From Hymenopus coronatus (taxonomy: Eukaryota > Arthropoda > Insecta > Mantodea > Hymenopodidae): 64,000 nucleotides of DNA. The notes under the pieces were generated by a model. It was not told the DNA's origin, ran no database searches, and worked only from the letters and a program-made list of their open reading frames with translations. Positions 11,400 through 24,120 of this stretch are shown here, one piece after another; the stretch's first letter is position 1; each line of letters opens with the position of its first letter. The position numbers were made by a program, and so were the translations under genes. The stretch is from contig CM060896.1 of assembly GCA_030762935.1 (NCBI GenBank), forward strand, positions 14,074,001 through 14,138,000, written 5' to 3'.

Positions 11400-11946
11400 A
11401 GAACTTTATGGAAAATTAATGACATTGAAAATGTTCATGCTAGCATTTTGTAGAAATGCCATTCTGTATCTTTGCATACTAGAGACCATGTATTTAAAAG
11501 AAGACTTTGATTTTGATGTCTATAAACTTCAAATTGCCCATCTGTAAAGGTTACAGATTTCACCTCACAGGAACTGCACAGGGCTGCCACTGGAGGGGAA
11601 TAAGATTTGAGACATATTGTTTTGTTATTAGTTTGACTATCATCCAAGGAAGGAGCTTCTGCTCTATTAATGCTGTGTCTCCACGAAGTCTGACAATTCT
11701 CAATACATGAAGTTGGAGGAAGAAAGGTTGAGAAGGACACCTAAAAATGGCATGATCAGTTTCACAGAACTATGTGTGAGAGAAGTTTATTTTGACCACA
11801 CACAGGTCATATTTAAACATTAAACCATAAATGGCAATTCTTTCACTACTATTGAATCAACAAAGGAACAAATAAAAAGCAGTTGTTTGATTAAGTGAAG
11901 ACTAAATCGTAAAAGCACAAACAAAATTACTTTTGATTTACTCTTT

Positions 11947-11997
<51 letters not shown>

Positions 11998-12819
11998 AGT
12001 GTGTGACAGAGAGAGATTTATGACCTTGCGATGTAAGGCATGATAGGAGTACCAAACCGAGGATCACAGGATTGAAACCAGTCAAAATCTGCATTCAAGA
12101 AAAACTTTGGAAAAGGATGGGGAGGGCTTAATTAAAGCAATCCGTGTGAAGGCTTGGTTGGAAGGTGACAGGTTTTGATTGAATACACAAGTGAATTTTT
12201 TTGTTAAATTTAAAAAAATTCACTTACATAATTACACAGCATTATAAGATCAGTTAATTTTGTGTTATCAATATCCCAATGGCCATGCAGTCCAAAGTAT
12301 GGAATCTGACAGTTGAGCACAATGATGTGGTTGGAGGTTTGCCCCCCCCCCCAGAGTACTAAAATATTTATATTTATTTATTTTAACACCTCAAGTCCAT
12401 TATTGGGTGTACTTGAATGGGTTAAGATAAAAGAGTCATGAAATTAACAAGTTTAACATTAGCAGAATAGCACTTTCAGTCTCCCCTGAAGGTGCAACTA
12501 TTATAAATGTGCCATATATCACACTTGTTTAGTTAGTTTTAAATAAACAATTATTGCCAATTGTGAGGCTTGGTTCCAGCCTAAGCTATATTATGATTCG
12601 CTGTCATAAACAATTATAAGTGGCTATTTAGTGCACTTTTAGAGGATCACATTTAGTTTAGAGCCTATACTAAATATTAAATAGTAATGGTTGTGAGGAT
12701 ATTAGAGGTGTTATGGTAGAAGTGTGAGCTGCAGCAGTCAGCACACAAGCTGTCGTGCAGTTTCATAGCAAAGCACGATAGATCAAGAGCTTTGGTTGCG
12801 AAAAGTAGGAATACAAAAT
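11400..12819. other. Non-coding stretch shared by both units
   Basis: No gene supported. A minus-strand open frame at 11435-11740 is shown by comparison with unit 2 to drift without coding constraint. Contains the GT microsatellite at 11949-12007 and a C-run near 12344. The insertion site of the unit 2 Sola-like element corresponds to about 11401-11410. Confidence 0.6.
11949..12007. repeat. (GT)n microsatellite
   Basis: About 26 GT units ending in GAGAGTGTGTG. The unit 2 counterpart (42289-42369) is a compound (GT)n(GA)n tract. Confidence 0.97.
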
Positions 12820-13386
12820 TCTTATGTGTTACATTCACATGAAATTCTCTACCTATTCTGCAACAAACAATAGTTATAAAATCATATCTCCCGTTTACTT
12901 CATGCTAATCAAGATAACATTAGCCAGAAAAGGTTTTATTACTTATTTCTTTGTAGGTGCAAGAGAATAAGGGAATACACTAGGCTAAAGACATAGTAAA
13001 ATCTCTTAAGAGCTGATGATGACTTAAAAATTCTATTCTCTTTGCATGCAGAAGGAAACAAAAATTAGAGGAAAAAAAAAAGAAAAAAAAATCATATCTT
13101 TCCATTTGAGAAAAGCTTAATTTTGAATCATTTAAACAAATGTCTTGAAAACACTTAACTCCACAATAAAAAAAAGAGAAAATCTGTATCAGCAGTTTCT
13201 CAGTTATGTAAAAGTCATCCAGAATGAAGACTACTTCAGAGGCTATTCCCAGAAAATTCAAGAAACACATTTTATTTGTCATAAAATGTCTAAAATACAT
13301 GATATTTTAATTAAAATCATTACAATCATTTTTAAGAAAATCAATAATTACTAAAAGGTTCCTTGTAAACGTTAGTTTGGGATGGG

Positions 13387-13390
<4 letters not shown>
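12820..13390 (+). repeat. R850, diverged and 3'-truncated
   Basis: Starts TCTTATGTGTTACATTC, a drifted form of the family end, and follows the family through CAGAGGCTATTCCCAGAAA to a G-rich segment, where it stops at a 29-bp T-run (13390-13418). An older subfamily than its neighbours. Matched at 43165-43740. Confidence 0.85.
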
Positions 13391-13421
<31 letters not shown>

Positions 13422-13439
13422 GTTTTGAATCATCATTAT

Positions 13440-14560
13440 ACTACATACAGGAATCCTGATGTATAATTTAATCTCAAAAAAGATGAACGACAAGCATCCA
13501 CCGAAGTTCAGGAAGCATGTTAAGAAATTTAACACTGTTTCTACAATGTACAAGAGTTTTGTGAGTTCTTTAGCCACAATTCACGAATGATGTAAATAGG
13601 ATCATTATGTTGTATATAATTGTTAATATAATCATGATTACTGTGTATAGGATTACATAAATTTCAGATAATTGTAACTTGTACTTGATGAAGCCTTGAA
13701 ATTGTAATTAATTTCCAATTGGTGAATGATAAAAAAAATGAACGCTTAAAGAATATGAAGATCAGTTTAGAAATCATTTGGCAAAGGCAACAATTTTTAA
13801 TTGGCCAAGAACTGCTGTTATTGGTGAAAATATTCCTGACTTGTGAGCAATTCTTTAAGAGGAATGAAGGATATTTTCTGAATTTATTCGAGCAGCATTG
13901 GGCATTGGCATGAATCAAATCTGAAACATTTTTACATCAACAGTTAGACATGAGAAAACCTTGTAGTTGATGGATTCCACATAAACTTACTCCTGATCAA
14001 AAACAACCTGCACTGATTGGGACAGAAAAACTCGGCACTTCAATTTTGGTTTGGAATATTGTTACTGTTGATGAATTTTGGATTTATTGGTATATCCTGA
14101 AAATAAAATTCAAGCAACTTAATGGACCTTTCTAACAGAATCTAAACCTACAATACTCTAACCAATTTGCAGTGCTGGTGGCTAGTTTTCTTTCTAAAAC
14201 TGGGCATATTCCTATTATAGCATTAGAAAATGACATACTATTACTGCCAACTAGTGTATATATCTATTTTTGAAAAATGTTTTGAGAAATTATCAAAAGA
14301 AAAAATAGTTTTACATCCTGGCAATACATAGTCACATATAGCAAAACTAACAACTGAGTATCTGGATGCCCTAAAGGTCAGTGCTTTGGACCAACCACGA
14401 TACTGACCTGACCTAGCAACTCATGATTTCTTTAAGTTTCAAACACTTAAAAATAAAATGCATGGAATCACCTTTTGTCGTCAGATGATGCAAGTTTATG
14501 AAGCGTCTCAGGAAGAATGATTTAAATGCTTTAAACTAGTTTGAGTTGGGTTTGTAACAT
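13440..14560 (+). pseudogene. mariner transposase relic, second lineage (unit 1)
   Basis: Heavily broken plus-strand frames spell WIPHKLTPDQKQ (about 13972-14008), WIYWY after IVTVDEF (first catalytic region, about 14060-14092), ASFLSKTGHIPIIALEND (about 14180-14235), a damaged second catalytic block near 14315 (HPGNT where mariner has HHDNA) and YxPDLATHDFFKFQ (about 14402-14440). FLSKTGHI is typical of another mariner subgroup than the 3038 element. TIRs were not found. The part before 13700 is assigned only by position. Confidence 0.75.
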
Positions 14561-14591
14561 TTAAGTATCACTTACATATAATCTTTCCAGA

Positions 14592-16370
14592 TCATTTCAA
14601 TGCCATATGGGCATCATTGTCGATGGTTTCCAACTGAATTTCCACAGGGTGTTCTATGTTGAGGTGTGATGGTTCCTGGTGGCTGGGTACGAACCTCCAC
14701 AATATATTTTGTGGCGGCAATTCAAAGCTGAATACATGGTGTTGGTTTTTAATGATACAGATTTTTTCCCAGATGTCGAGCTCTGCTGCATATCTGGCAG
14801 ATTTTACAAGGAATATGTTACATACTATTTCATGGTTACTAGACCAAAAGTGGTATGCAGCGGCTGATTTGTCAGTTTGTTTGTATTTTACTGCTCTCAT
14901 GTGTTCTTTAAGTCTTGTTTCAAGGAGTCTTTTTGTTTTACCAATGTAAAATTTGTTGCAATCTGCGCAATTTATTCTGTAGATTCCTGATTTTTTATGT
15001 TCTGAGACTTGGTTTTCTTGGTTGTTGCAGAGCATTTTTTGTAGACTGAACAACTAATTCTGGGGGGCAGGTGTGATTTTATGTTTTTTGAACATTTTTT
15101 GAAACTTGTGGTGTAGTTTTGGGTGATAAGTAAATGTTTTGAAGAAAGGTTTATCTATTGCTGGGCTCAATTTTTATGGTTTCTGTGATTAATTTCCGGT
15201 GTTTAAATTTTTACTTTCTCTATATGCACTATGTACATAGCGTATAAAGAATGTATTCCACTCCACCAAAAAATTTGATACCGAGATTTCACCGGAAATA
15301 TATGTTTTAGGGTCCCCTGTATCCAAAAAAAGTATTTTCAGGAAAAGCTCCGTGTGTGTGTGTGTGTGTGTGTGTGTATGAACATGACAACTCAAAAACG
15401 AAAAGTCGGTAAAATACTAAACTTGGTATTTAAGTTTAGCATCTTCCAGGGATGCGACACGAAGATTTTGAGAAAAATTCCCCCTCCCCAAACTACCCTT
15501 TACATGGAACTTTTTTCGAACATTTTTATTTTCTCAAAAATGGCCCTAACGATTTTTATTAAAATATTGTATATTAAAGTTATTTACCTGACAAATAAAA
15601 TGTATATTTTGAATTTTCTGGAAATAGCCTCTGAAGACAACTTTATTCTGGATGAATTTTTCATAGCTACTAAACCGTAAGAGATGGACAAAAACTTAAC
15701 ACACAAAAAATGCAGAACACGTTAAAACACACAATTTATGTTATATACATTTTTTTTCGTGGAGTTGATCGTTTTTGAGATATTTCTTTTTCTTGGTTTC
15801 TCCTTTGAAAAAATTATACTTTTCTCATACAGGAATTTGTCAACTCCTGTCCATACAAACAAAGGAACATCAGTCACATAACAACTAGCTTATGGCTTTC
15901 ACTTTAACCTATGGTACTACCTTATTTCGCTTCTACTTACAATAAAGCAAGAAATAAGACTATTTCTGCTAATTTTCTCCATTAGCAAGATATAAATAAA
16001 AGATAAGGTTATTAACAATAATAATTTACAGAGATGTAGAGAAAACATGTGAATGGAACACATCAGATTTTTTAATTTTTTTATCTATTAAGTTTTGGTT
16101 GAAGCCATTGTTTCTAGCAGTAGATATTATGTGTTTGCATTCTTCATCTTTTAATGGTGTACACCAGTCTATGGGTGAGGCTATTGAATACTGCATGTTT
16201 GTGCGCTACAGGATTGTGGCCATAATTCTTTATATAGTTGTCGGAGTGTGTGGGTTTCTGGTAGACACCAAAGGACAGTTTGTTGCTTTCCCTGATTATT
16301 TTCATATCTAGAAATGGAATGTAGTTTCAAATATGTATTTATGTCATAAGGGAATATTTTGAAAGACAAT
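14592..16370 (-). pseudogene. Penelope-like element P1: RT tail plus GIY-YIG (unit 1)
   Basis: Penelope-like retroelements encode a reverse transcriptase fused to a GIY-YIG endonuclease. On the minus strand, 16370-16067 holds the RT C-terminal region (FGVYQKPTHSDNYIKN, then after a frameshift NNGFNQKLIDKKIKK). An R850 copy interrupts it at 16066-15213. The frame resumes at KHRKLITET and continues through the endonuclease: SGIYRINC, NKFYIGKTKRLLETRL (GIY, YIG and the catalytic Arg visible), stop at 14592. A 153-codon frame (14592-15053) keeps the GIY-YIG domain open. The catalytic RT core is missing. Confidence 0.85.
15213..16066 (-). repeat. R850 inserted in P1 (unit 1)
   Basis: Reverse orientation: begins ACTTTCTCTA after TTTTT and ends CACATCAGA before TTTTTT. 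Removing it with one T5 restores a continuous Penelope reading (IKK then FKHRKL), so the target was an A/T run in a coding frame. Includes a short TG microsatellite (15352-15377). Confidence 0.93.
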
Positions 16371-16911
16371 TGAATCTCCTATTTCAGAACGGCCCTAGGT
16401 GTGCTTTTTGAGTTACATGCATTTATGTGTTTCTCAGAGTACAGACAGGGACTTCAAATTCAACAAAATAGGACAATATACAGCTGAGAAATTCTTGTTG
16501 ATTGAAAAAGAGCCTATTGTCTCAACACTTATAAGTAATGCAATACTCGCTTCATGTATATCTTGTATCACAAGGCTATAACTTGCAGGAAGGCAGCAAA
16601 ACAATGGAAACAATTCACCAACAATTAGTTTCAAAACTGTTGTTGAGAACAAGCAGTAAAAGACATCATTGTGTTCTCATGGTATCTTATATTTTGTGAT
16701 TAACATAAGAGAATCTAAGTCAGAGTTGAACTTGTTAAGAAAAGCATTACAAAATGTAATGAAAACAGCTGAAATAAGGGAGAGCATACTAATTATTGAG
16801 ATAAGCAGCAAAAACCATTCGACAACTTTGCAAATGCAAGTATTTCGATTTGATGAGTAACGATGATAAAGTATTAATTCCTGCAAATTTCCTTAATGTT
16901 AATGCTAAGAA
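16371..16911. other. Unassigned stretch next to P1
   Basis: Short frames on both strands (for instance FKFNKIGQYTAEKFLLIEKE at about 16456-16515, plus) are open in both units but are not recognised. It may be an upstream remnant of P1 or a different old element. Confidence 0.4.
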
Positions 16912-17787
16912 TCTGATGTGTTCCATTCACATGACTTTCTCTACATCTCTGCAACAAATTATTGTTAAAAAGCTTAGGTTTCTATTTACTTAATGCTAAT
17001 TGAGAAAACATTAGCAGAAATAGTCTTATTACTTGCTTCTGTGTAAGTAGAAGCAAAATAAGGAAGTACCATAGGTTAAAGTGATAGTCAAAAGCTGGTT
17101 GCTATGTGACTGAAGTTCCTTTGTTTATATGGACATGAGTTGACAAATTCCTGTATGAGAAAAGTATAAGTTTTTCAAAGCCAAAACTAAAACAAGGGAT
17201 ATCTTAAAAATGATCAAATCCACAAAAAAACAAAAATGTATATAACATACATTGTGTGTTTTAACGTACTCTATATTTCATGTGGTAAGTTTTTGTCTAT
17301 CTCTTACAGTTTGCCAGTTATGAAAAATTCCATAAAATGCATCCAAAATAAAGTAGTCTTCAGAGGCTATTCCCAGAAAATTCAAGGTATACATTTCATT
17401 TGTCAGGTAAATATATTTCATATACGATGTTTTAATAAAAATCGTTAGAGCCATTTTTGAGAAAATTAAAATTTTCCAAAAAAGTTCCATGTAAAGTGTA
17501 GTTGGGGGTGGGGGGATTTTCTTGAAAATCTTTGTGTCGCATCCTTGGAAGATACCAAACCTAAATACCAAGTTTGGTTTTTAACAAACTTTTCATTTTT
17601 GAGCTATGCGGGCACACACTCACATTCACATAGACGGACAGACACATACATGGACATTTTTCTAAAAAAAAGTTTTTTGATTCAGGGGGTCCCAAAACAT
17701 GTATTTCTGGTGAAAGTCTTAATTGAATTTTGGGTGCATTACAATACCTTTTCTATACACCATGTACATAGTACATGTAGAAAAAGT
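16912..17787 (+). repeat. R850, full length (unit 1)
   Basis: TCTGATGTGTTCC start; end reads CATGTACATAGTACATG then GAAAAAGT. Its unit 2 counterpart (47200-47832) is cut off at the 2.6-kb deletion junction, equivalent to position 17545 here. Confidence 0.93.
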
Positions 17788-17799
17788 AATAAAAATCAC

Positions 17800-18608
17800 A
17801 GTCTAGTAAGAATGTGCCAAGCTTTAGTGGATGCTGGAAAATTTCAGAAAATAGGAATTTTTTCCTGTTAGGGGACACACTTACTTGCAGTCTGATAAAG
17901 ACTTTGGCAAATAAAGAGACCTCTTCGAAGAACTGACAGAGCATAATACTATACTTTATTTTGCATACTTTCATAGTCTACTAGTATATGGTATTATCTT
18001 TTGGGGAAATTCTAAAAATAGCATTAAGGTCTTCAGGATGCAAAAGAAAGTGATGAGAATTATGTCCAATGTCTCAAATAAAACTAGATGTAAACCATAT
18101 TTAAAATTTTACCTTTACCATGCATGTTTATTTATGAAATACTAAATTATACAAAAGAAAACCTAAAATCCGTCAAAACAAATGCTGAAGTTCATACACA
18201 TAACACCATAGCAAAGAAAAATGTATTTGTAAATTCACATAGAACCAAACTGTATGAAAATAATTTATAATATACTGGTCTACATTTATACAACAAACTA
18301 CCCCAATATATAAAGAACATTGAATCCCAGCTAAAATTCAAAAAAGTTCTTAATGGACAATAGCTTTTAAAGTGTAGGTGAATTTATACATCAGGAACTG
18401 GTGTAAATTGTACAATTTGTAAAAATTGTCTTTATGATTCAATTCTGTATATTCTTTCCTTTTATATTTAAAATCTGTTAAATCTTATATTTCTGTATTT
18501 CAATCTTGTATACATCTTGATATAATTTTGTTTTCTCTTGTTTCTTAAATTGACATGTTCTATAATTTGTATTGTGTTTCTATGGATGAAAATAAATACA
18601 ATATACAA
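17800..18608 (+). mobile_element. 5'-truncated CR1/jockey-type LINE, 3' tail (unit 1 only)
   Basis: Plus-strand text reads as the end of a jockey/CR1-like ORF2: YGIIFWGNSKNSIKVFRMQ (about 17980-18035), KKVMRIMSN, then NTIAKKNVFVNSHRTKLYEN (about 18205-18265), a stop, and LHLYNKLPQYIKNIESQLKF. It is followed by about 240 bp of 3' UTR ending AATAAATACAATATAC. Same superfamily as the minus-strand tail at 6208-6890. It is missing from unit 2 because of the deletion. Confidence 0.88.
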
Positions 18609-19286
18609 CTAATCACATCATCTAAAGTGACTTTCAAATGGGATGAGGTTGTCCTTGAGCGCCACCAGGCTGGCAGCCAATCGTAGTGCTGCTGTGTTGA
18701 CATATTGCATTTCCACTTAACTGGGGAGTAATGTACTAAGTGATTCCGTCTCTCATAAATACTACTTGTGCTAAGACAAAATATTCATGGAAAAGATAGG
18801 GAGTAATGTTCGTAACAGAACCGTAACAACCACAGAGTTTTAGCTCAAATAGTTTTCATAATACACATGAATACACATTGTGTCGCCAGGCAGAGTTAAT
18901 GCTTAGTGTGTGAGTTAGAGGGAAATATGAAATTCTCATTCACTGGAGAATAGAACTCTTCCCATTTGAAAAACATAATAGTGCAAAACGACAATTCTCT
19001 GTAATGGTTATCTCAACAGAAGAAATCTTGAGGTCAAGTCGTGTTGATCGTAAAATTAATTACAATGGATAAATACTCACTTTTATATAATACATATATT
19101 TACAATCCGATGCCGTTATGCGTTGTAATGAAAATGTATTTCTTATAACACATATCATATGCGTAAAATAAGAACGGAAGTTAAAAGGAAAATTGTTTCA
19201 TGTTGGCAACGAAAGCAACACGCTTGTAAATTCCCGTACGTCTTCTGTGTGTAAACAGCTGTGTTGTTGAATTATTGAGATTGAAA
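18609..19286. other. Upstream region of the Myb/SANT gene
   Basis: No coding frame. It probably holds the left end and 5' UTR of the Harbinger element, but I could not fix a terminal inverted repeat. Confidence 0.45.
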
Positions 19287-21467
19287 ATGAAAACGAAGCG
19301 ATTTTCAGAACAGGAAAAGAATTTTCTTTTACTTCTTATAGATAAGTATAAAAGTGTGGTAGAAAATAAGGAAACCGATGGCGCAATTCTTCAAGAGAAA
19401 CGTAAAGCTTGGACCGAAATACAAGAACGGTTCAATAGTGAATCGGACCATTTGGAGGTTAGTTACACACGCCTGTTTTTGAATATCATATTAAACAGCT
19501 GTTTGTTTGTTTGGTTTTGTTCGTTAGTGTGACATAGCAATTATTACCATCTGTTGCAGAGAACAATCACCCAGCTTCAAAATTGTTGGGACAATATAAA
19601 AACGAAGCGGAAAAAACAGTTGGCCGCTGCCAAACGCGCTAGATTCGCCACAGGAGGTGGCCCAATCAAAATTTCAAAAGAGGATGACAATCCAGTTGAT
19701 GCTATTATCCTTAATGTAACGAATATTGAGATTGAGGATACCTTAGATAGCGATACGGTACTGCTTACGTGTAAGTTAAATGAAGAAAATCTACTTTTAT
19801 ATTATTTTCCGAAATTCATTAATTTTGGGTAAAATACATTTAGGTTATAGTACTGAAACTTACGTGTTCCACATATTCTTGCATTTTTATTAGTTTCTGC
19901 TCTGAATTAATATTATGTATAGTATTGTGCATTAAATGTAATTTATGAATGCCACAGATTTAAATTGACTGTAAAACCACAGTTAACTGAAGTTCCATTT
20001 TTGTGAAGAGTATATTATTCTTTTAGGTGGATCTGGCCAAAGCCAGAGCAATCCATGCAGTCAAGTATTGGTGCCTGTTCAACTATAGTAGAAGAGGCAG
20101 TCTCTACAGAAAATGAAGTGCCACAAATTTATGTAAACGCTTAGTTACATTATAATTATCATTTATTATTATAAGTCGTTTGTAGAATCTAAACACAATT
20201 AATTACAATAACTAATGAATGCAAGTATGAATATGTTACTCAACCAGATCTGTTATTAGCACAAAGTTTACAGAAATGTAAACTAGTGTTTACAGAATTA
20301 CAAGTGTGTAAAACTCGGAACCCATCATAAATATGAGAGTGAAGTAAATGCCAGGATTCAGTAAACACTCTTGACTTTCCAACTGGTTTTTAAGATTCTC
20401 TGCATAACTTAGATTTACTTAACTATCCCAATTTCTATATTTTAAAATGTTGAAGTAGATTGCACACACGCGCACGCACACACACACCTAATCTAATTGG
20501 TGAGGTAAACGTATGTAGTGATAAGCTTAGCACCCATGTATGAAGGTTAGGTTAATGTTAACTGACATTCTTTTAAATACAATTTGTAAGTTCTGTTTGC
20601 TTTATGTATCAGCTTCGTATGCTTGTTTCTCATGAGTAAACTTTAAAAGCATTTTAGTGCAATTACCATAATTGACACAAGATGCCTTCTTAAACACTCG
20701 GCTTTTTAGGTAATCATATTTTAATCAAGTCCAATAGCACTAATTGCTACCTGTCTCTCAGTCCTCACCAAATTTTATAAAAACCATGAACATATTTGAG
20801 TAAACGATAGAATATTTGATATGCTCTAAAATCACCTACACTAGAGTGTTTCATTACAAATCATACAAATTCACTATGTGTTTTTATTATCCAATTAAAT
20901 TAATACAAATTAAAGACCTTATAATGTTTTAACTAGTCTATTTCCCATTAATCATTGCTATAAATTTATCACAGTGATATTGTAATTTAATAAGATGTCG
21001 CACAGCAATAGTAAATTATTTCTTAATTCCTTATATTACTCTGCCCAACATGCTATTAGCATCACCATCAACATTGTAACTATACAGCAGTAATTTTTAG
21101 CACATTAGCATCAAATTTCTCCTTAAATTTATGATTTTGTATTTCAGTGTCTTTAAAACCAAAATATAACAAAAGGAAACCTTTGAAGCACACCAGACAG
21201 CAATTAATGCTGAGTTAGAGGCGCAGCTCAGTAAACTCAGCAAATTAACCAAAGGTGAAGCTGAATTACTTGAAATGAAGAAAGAGGAGGCAGAAATCTG
21301 CTACAGAAGAACTGCAAAAAAGTTCACCATAGCAGGGAAATGGAAAGAAAAGAACAAGAAATCAGGCTCAGCAAAGGCTTGAGTATGAAAAAAAATTGTT
21401 TGAGCTGCAAATAAAATTTGGAATGGAAAAACATGAAGCTGAGATGCAACTATTTGTGAAAAACTGA
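19287..21467 (+). pseudogene. Harbinger-type Myb/SANT accessory gene, four exons, damaged
   Basis: PIF/Harbinger transposons carry a Myb/SANT DNA-binding protein that helps the nuclease. Exon 1 (19287-19457) starts at ATG in MKTKRFSEQEKNFLLLLI, with donor GTTAGT; exon 2 (19560-19770) opens after TTGCAG with RTITQLQNCWDNIKTKRKKQ and AKRARFATGGGP, the typical second half of the Myb fold, with donor GTAAGT. Exon 3 (about 20027-20132, acceptor TTTTAG) needs a frameshift: the spliced frame stops, while another reads SSIGACSTIVEEAVSTENEV up to a GTAAAC donor. Exon 4 (21148-21467) is a charged coiled-coil-like C-terminus (LEAQLSKLSKL, EYEKKLFELQIKF) with a stop and a frameshift. The gene lies divergently from the HARBI1-like relic. 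Confidence 0.82.
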
Positions 21468-22976
21468 TGATTTTTTTTTTACATTAAAAAGCTAATTTTT
21501 GTTCTCAGAAAAATATATGTTGTACTTATTTATTAATCCCCTGTTTCATTTTTCAGTGATTGGAAATAATGCAGGTATTGGTGTCCTTGAAAATTAAGCA
21601 TACTAGTATGGTATCTTCAATCTCATTGTTAAAATGTGTGTGCTTCAATACATCCAGATGATTATCTTTGTTTGAAATGTCTGCATTTTCTTATTCACAT
21701 TTTCAAATTTTGTTTGCATGAATATGCTATCTCCAGAGTCACTGCAATAACAATATGTTATTCTGAATTAGGTTTATTTTAACCATAGCATATAAATAAA
21801 TATAATGGGATAACACAATTCAGAAGCATAAATTACAGAATTGCAGAGCCACATTTTGAGGCCCTTAATAATCCGTCCAGAAAATACAAAATAAATATCT
21901 CATTTAGAATAATTTATCTCAAAAAAGCAGATATTTCAATCACACTAGATATATTTTGCTCAGTTTAAAAACAACAAACAAATATTTGGTAAACAGACAC
22001 AATAACCCAGGTGTGTGTTTTTTTTTTTTTTTTTCCTCAACACAATGGAACTTGAGCTTCATCACTCGCAGAAGGCTTGAATACTGCATTATTGTGCATT
22101 TCTTCCATATTTTAACATCTTTTTTAAAATGGCTTATATTAACTGACCTATTACTTTATAGTGATGTATGTTTAAGCAATACTTTTTCCAATTTGCACTG
22201 AAGGTTGCATTAAAAAGAAAAATGTAAAATATCTGTTAAACGAGCCCCATTTAACTCTTGCAGGTGGGTGCATATATGTTATTTTGTTTTTTCACTGACA
22301 ACTTATCACTGCTCAGAATTAAATATGCATTAACTCTGTATATCAGAGTGAAATGCAAGCATAACATAATATTAAGCACTTCAAAAACCCATTTTGAAAT
22401 GTTTCATATGTTCAAAAGCCTTTACTGTGCTTGTCTAAGAAGAAATCAATGCAAATGTTAATATATGATGAAACTGTAAGAACACAAACTTTAGGGCTGC
22501 TGAATGGAATGTTAATCTTATACACTGCACACTCAGTAAAATTTAAGTTTCTAAAAGTCGAGGTTTTATGAAATCACAAGTTTCTAGAAGCACCAAATAG
22601 CAAAAACATGGAGATTGCAGACTGCATTAACATTTTTTTGTGCCATTCATTTCATGAGTGTCATAAAATCTATTGTTATATTAACCGATGTACCATTCAG
22701 CAAGGATCTTCTGTCAAATGAGTCAACAGTTTACATTTTAAATGAGGTTGCTACTAGCCCAACTTCATGTGCTTTATTACGTTGATGACATGAATTCTAC
22801 GAGCTTCCAAACTTTTACATTCCACATGGCAATCTACTTTTTCAATATAAACTCTTAAAAGAAATTGTACTGTTATCCTTACTTATTTTACTTTATTGGG
22901 TGAATAATTTATTGTTTATAAAAATAATGGAGATGATATGTGTAACTATTTAAATATAGCAATCACAAATTTTATT
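21468..22976. other. Internal non-coding part of the Harbinger region
   Basis: Between the Myb/SANT gene and the HARBI1-like relic. No gene recognised. A T-run at 22019-22034 differs strongly in unit 2, where about 75 bp before it are missing and the run is longer (49645-49669). Confidence 0.6.
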
Positions 22977-23226
22977 GCCCACCTGGGTAGTGTGGTGGTA
23001 GCGTGTCTTCCTCCATTTAAAAGGACGTGAGTTCAAATCTCACTTAGGGTGAGTTACCCGGATAAGGTTTTTTTTCGGGGTTTTCCCTTATCCTGAGAAG
23101 ACAAAAGTTGAGTAACTATAAGTTCCATGGACCCCGAGATCATTTGAGCATCATTTCACCAATTTCTTTCATCGTCTGATATGACCAACCAGGTTAAAGG
23201 ACGTTAAACTACCAAAAAAAAAAAAA
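22977..23226 (+). mobile_element. S2-family SINE (unit 1)
   Basis: Same family as 11022-11262: GTGTGGTGGTAGCGTG head, GAGTTCAAATCTCAC B-box region, GGGTGAGTTACCCG, CCTTATCCTGAGAAGAC and poly-A tail. No clear target duplication found. Confidence 0.88.
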
Positions 23227-23795
23227 GTTATCCTATAATTATGAAGCAAATGGGATGTAACAGCTCAACTACAGTATTATAGCTGTCCACTGTTTTAAAA
23301 TATGTAAGTGCAAGCAGAAAGCTTGAAATACAAACTTCTATGTTAACAACACAGATACTTGCTTGGTTCTGAAACAACAAGATTTTGAGTTTAAAACTAT
23401 ACATTTTCAGTTTTCAAACAATGTGGTCAAGTGTATCTATGCATAGGGGGATATAATTTGGAGATATTCTACCCTTATGCTCGACTGCAGTGTTCCATAT
23501 CGTCTATTTTAAGTTTGTTTTCTCTGCAATCCATTAAGTTGCATCAATGAAATTGTCATTCTAGACAGCTGTTCCTCCCAAAACTGTTGCACACTTTGCC
23601 AATTATAAATCATTAAAAATTACTTATATGTATGAGTTAGAACGATTATTGTGCTATAAGTGATTTTGGGAGGTGGGGGTTCTGCTCATAAGTAAGAAAA
23701 ACATTAACTGAAATGTTTCAGCAAGGCCATCACAGCTATAAAAAGGTTTACTAAAATGTTCACATAGTTTACGAGAAATGTGGAACTGAATATTA
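23227..23795. other. AT-rich spacer, nothing recognised
   Basis: No coding or repeat signature beyond its copy in unit 2. Confidence 0.55.
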
Positions 23796-23807
23796 TTCCA
23801 AAAGCAA

Positions 23808-24108
23808 GTCGCCCTCTGTGGTGTAATGGTTACCATGCTGACTTCATATGCTCAAGGTCGCAGGTTCAAACCCGGCGGAGGACGATGGATTTTTTCGGGT
23901 GTAAAAATCCTTAGCATGGCTTCCTTTGGAAGGCAAGTAAAGCCGTGAGTCCCGTGTTGTAGAATTACGGCACGTAAAAGAACATCAAGCCTGATAAGAG
24001 AGGCCTCTGAGCAAAATTAAGCGGTCTTCCACACCCAATTTAGAATGGGACGCTGAGAATCAGAGTGGTTAAAGAGCGTCCATAAATAACACGCCATTTC
24101 CATTTTCC
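23808..24108 (+). mobile_element. tRNA-derived SINE (family S3) with target duplications
   Basis: Head with A-box-like TGGTGTAATGGTTACC and B-box GGTTCAAACCC, then a 230-bp body (CACGTAAAAGAACATCAAGC, GGCCTCTGAGCAAAATTAAG, AATGGGACGCTGAGAA). An exact 12-bp duplication TTCCAAAAGCAA flanks it at 23796-23807 and 24109-24120. The tRNA portion is Asp/Glu-like; it is not a functional tRNA. Confidence 0.92.
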
Positions 24109-24120
24109 TTCCAAAAGCAA

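Noticed and set aside
11435..11740. 101-codon minus-strand ORF, also open in unit 2 (41768-42073)
   Set aside because: The two copies differ at six positions, five of them changing residues. That is the neutral expectation, so there is no sign of coding constraint, and no homology is recognised.
14656..14949. Plus-strand ORF of 97 codons
   Set aside because: Antisense shadow of the P1 GIY-YIG domain.
23808..23885. Possible functional tRNA gene
   Set aside because: A- and B-box-like sequences are present, but the block is the head of a SINE with tail and 12-bp target duplications, and the acceptor stem does not close.
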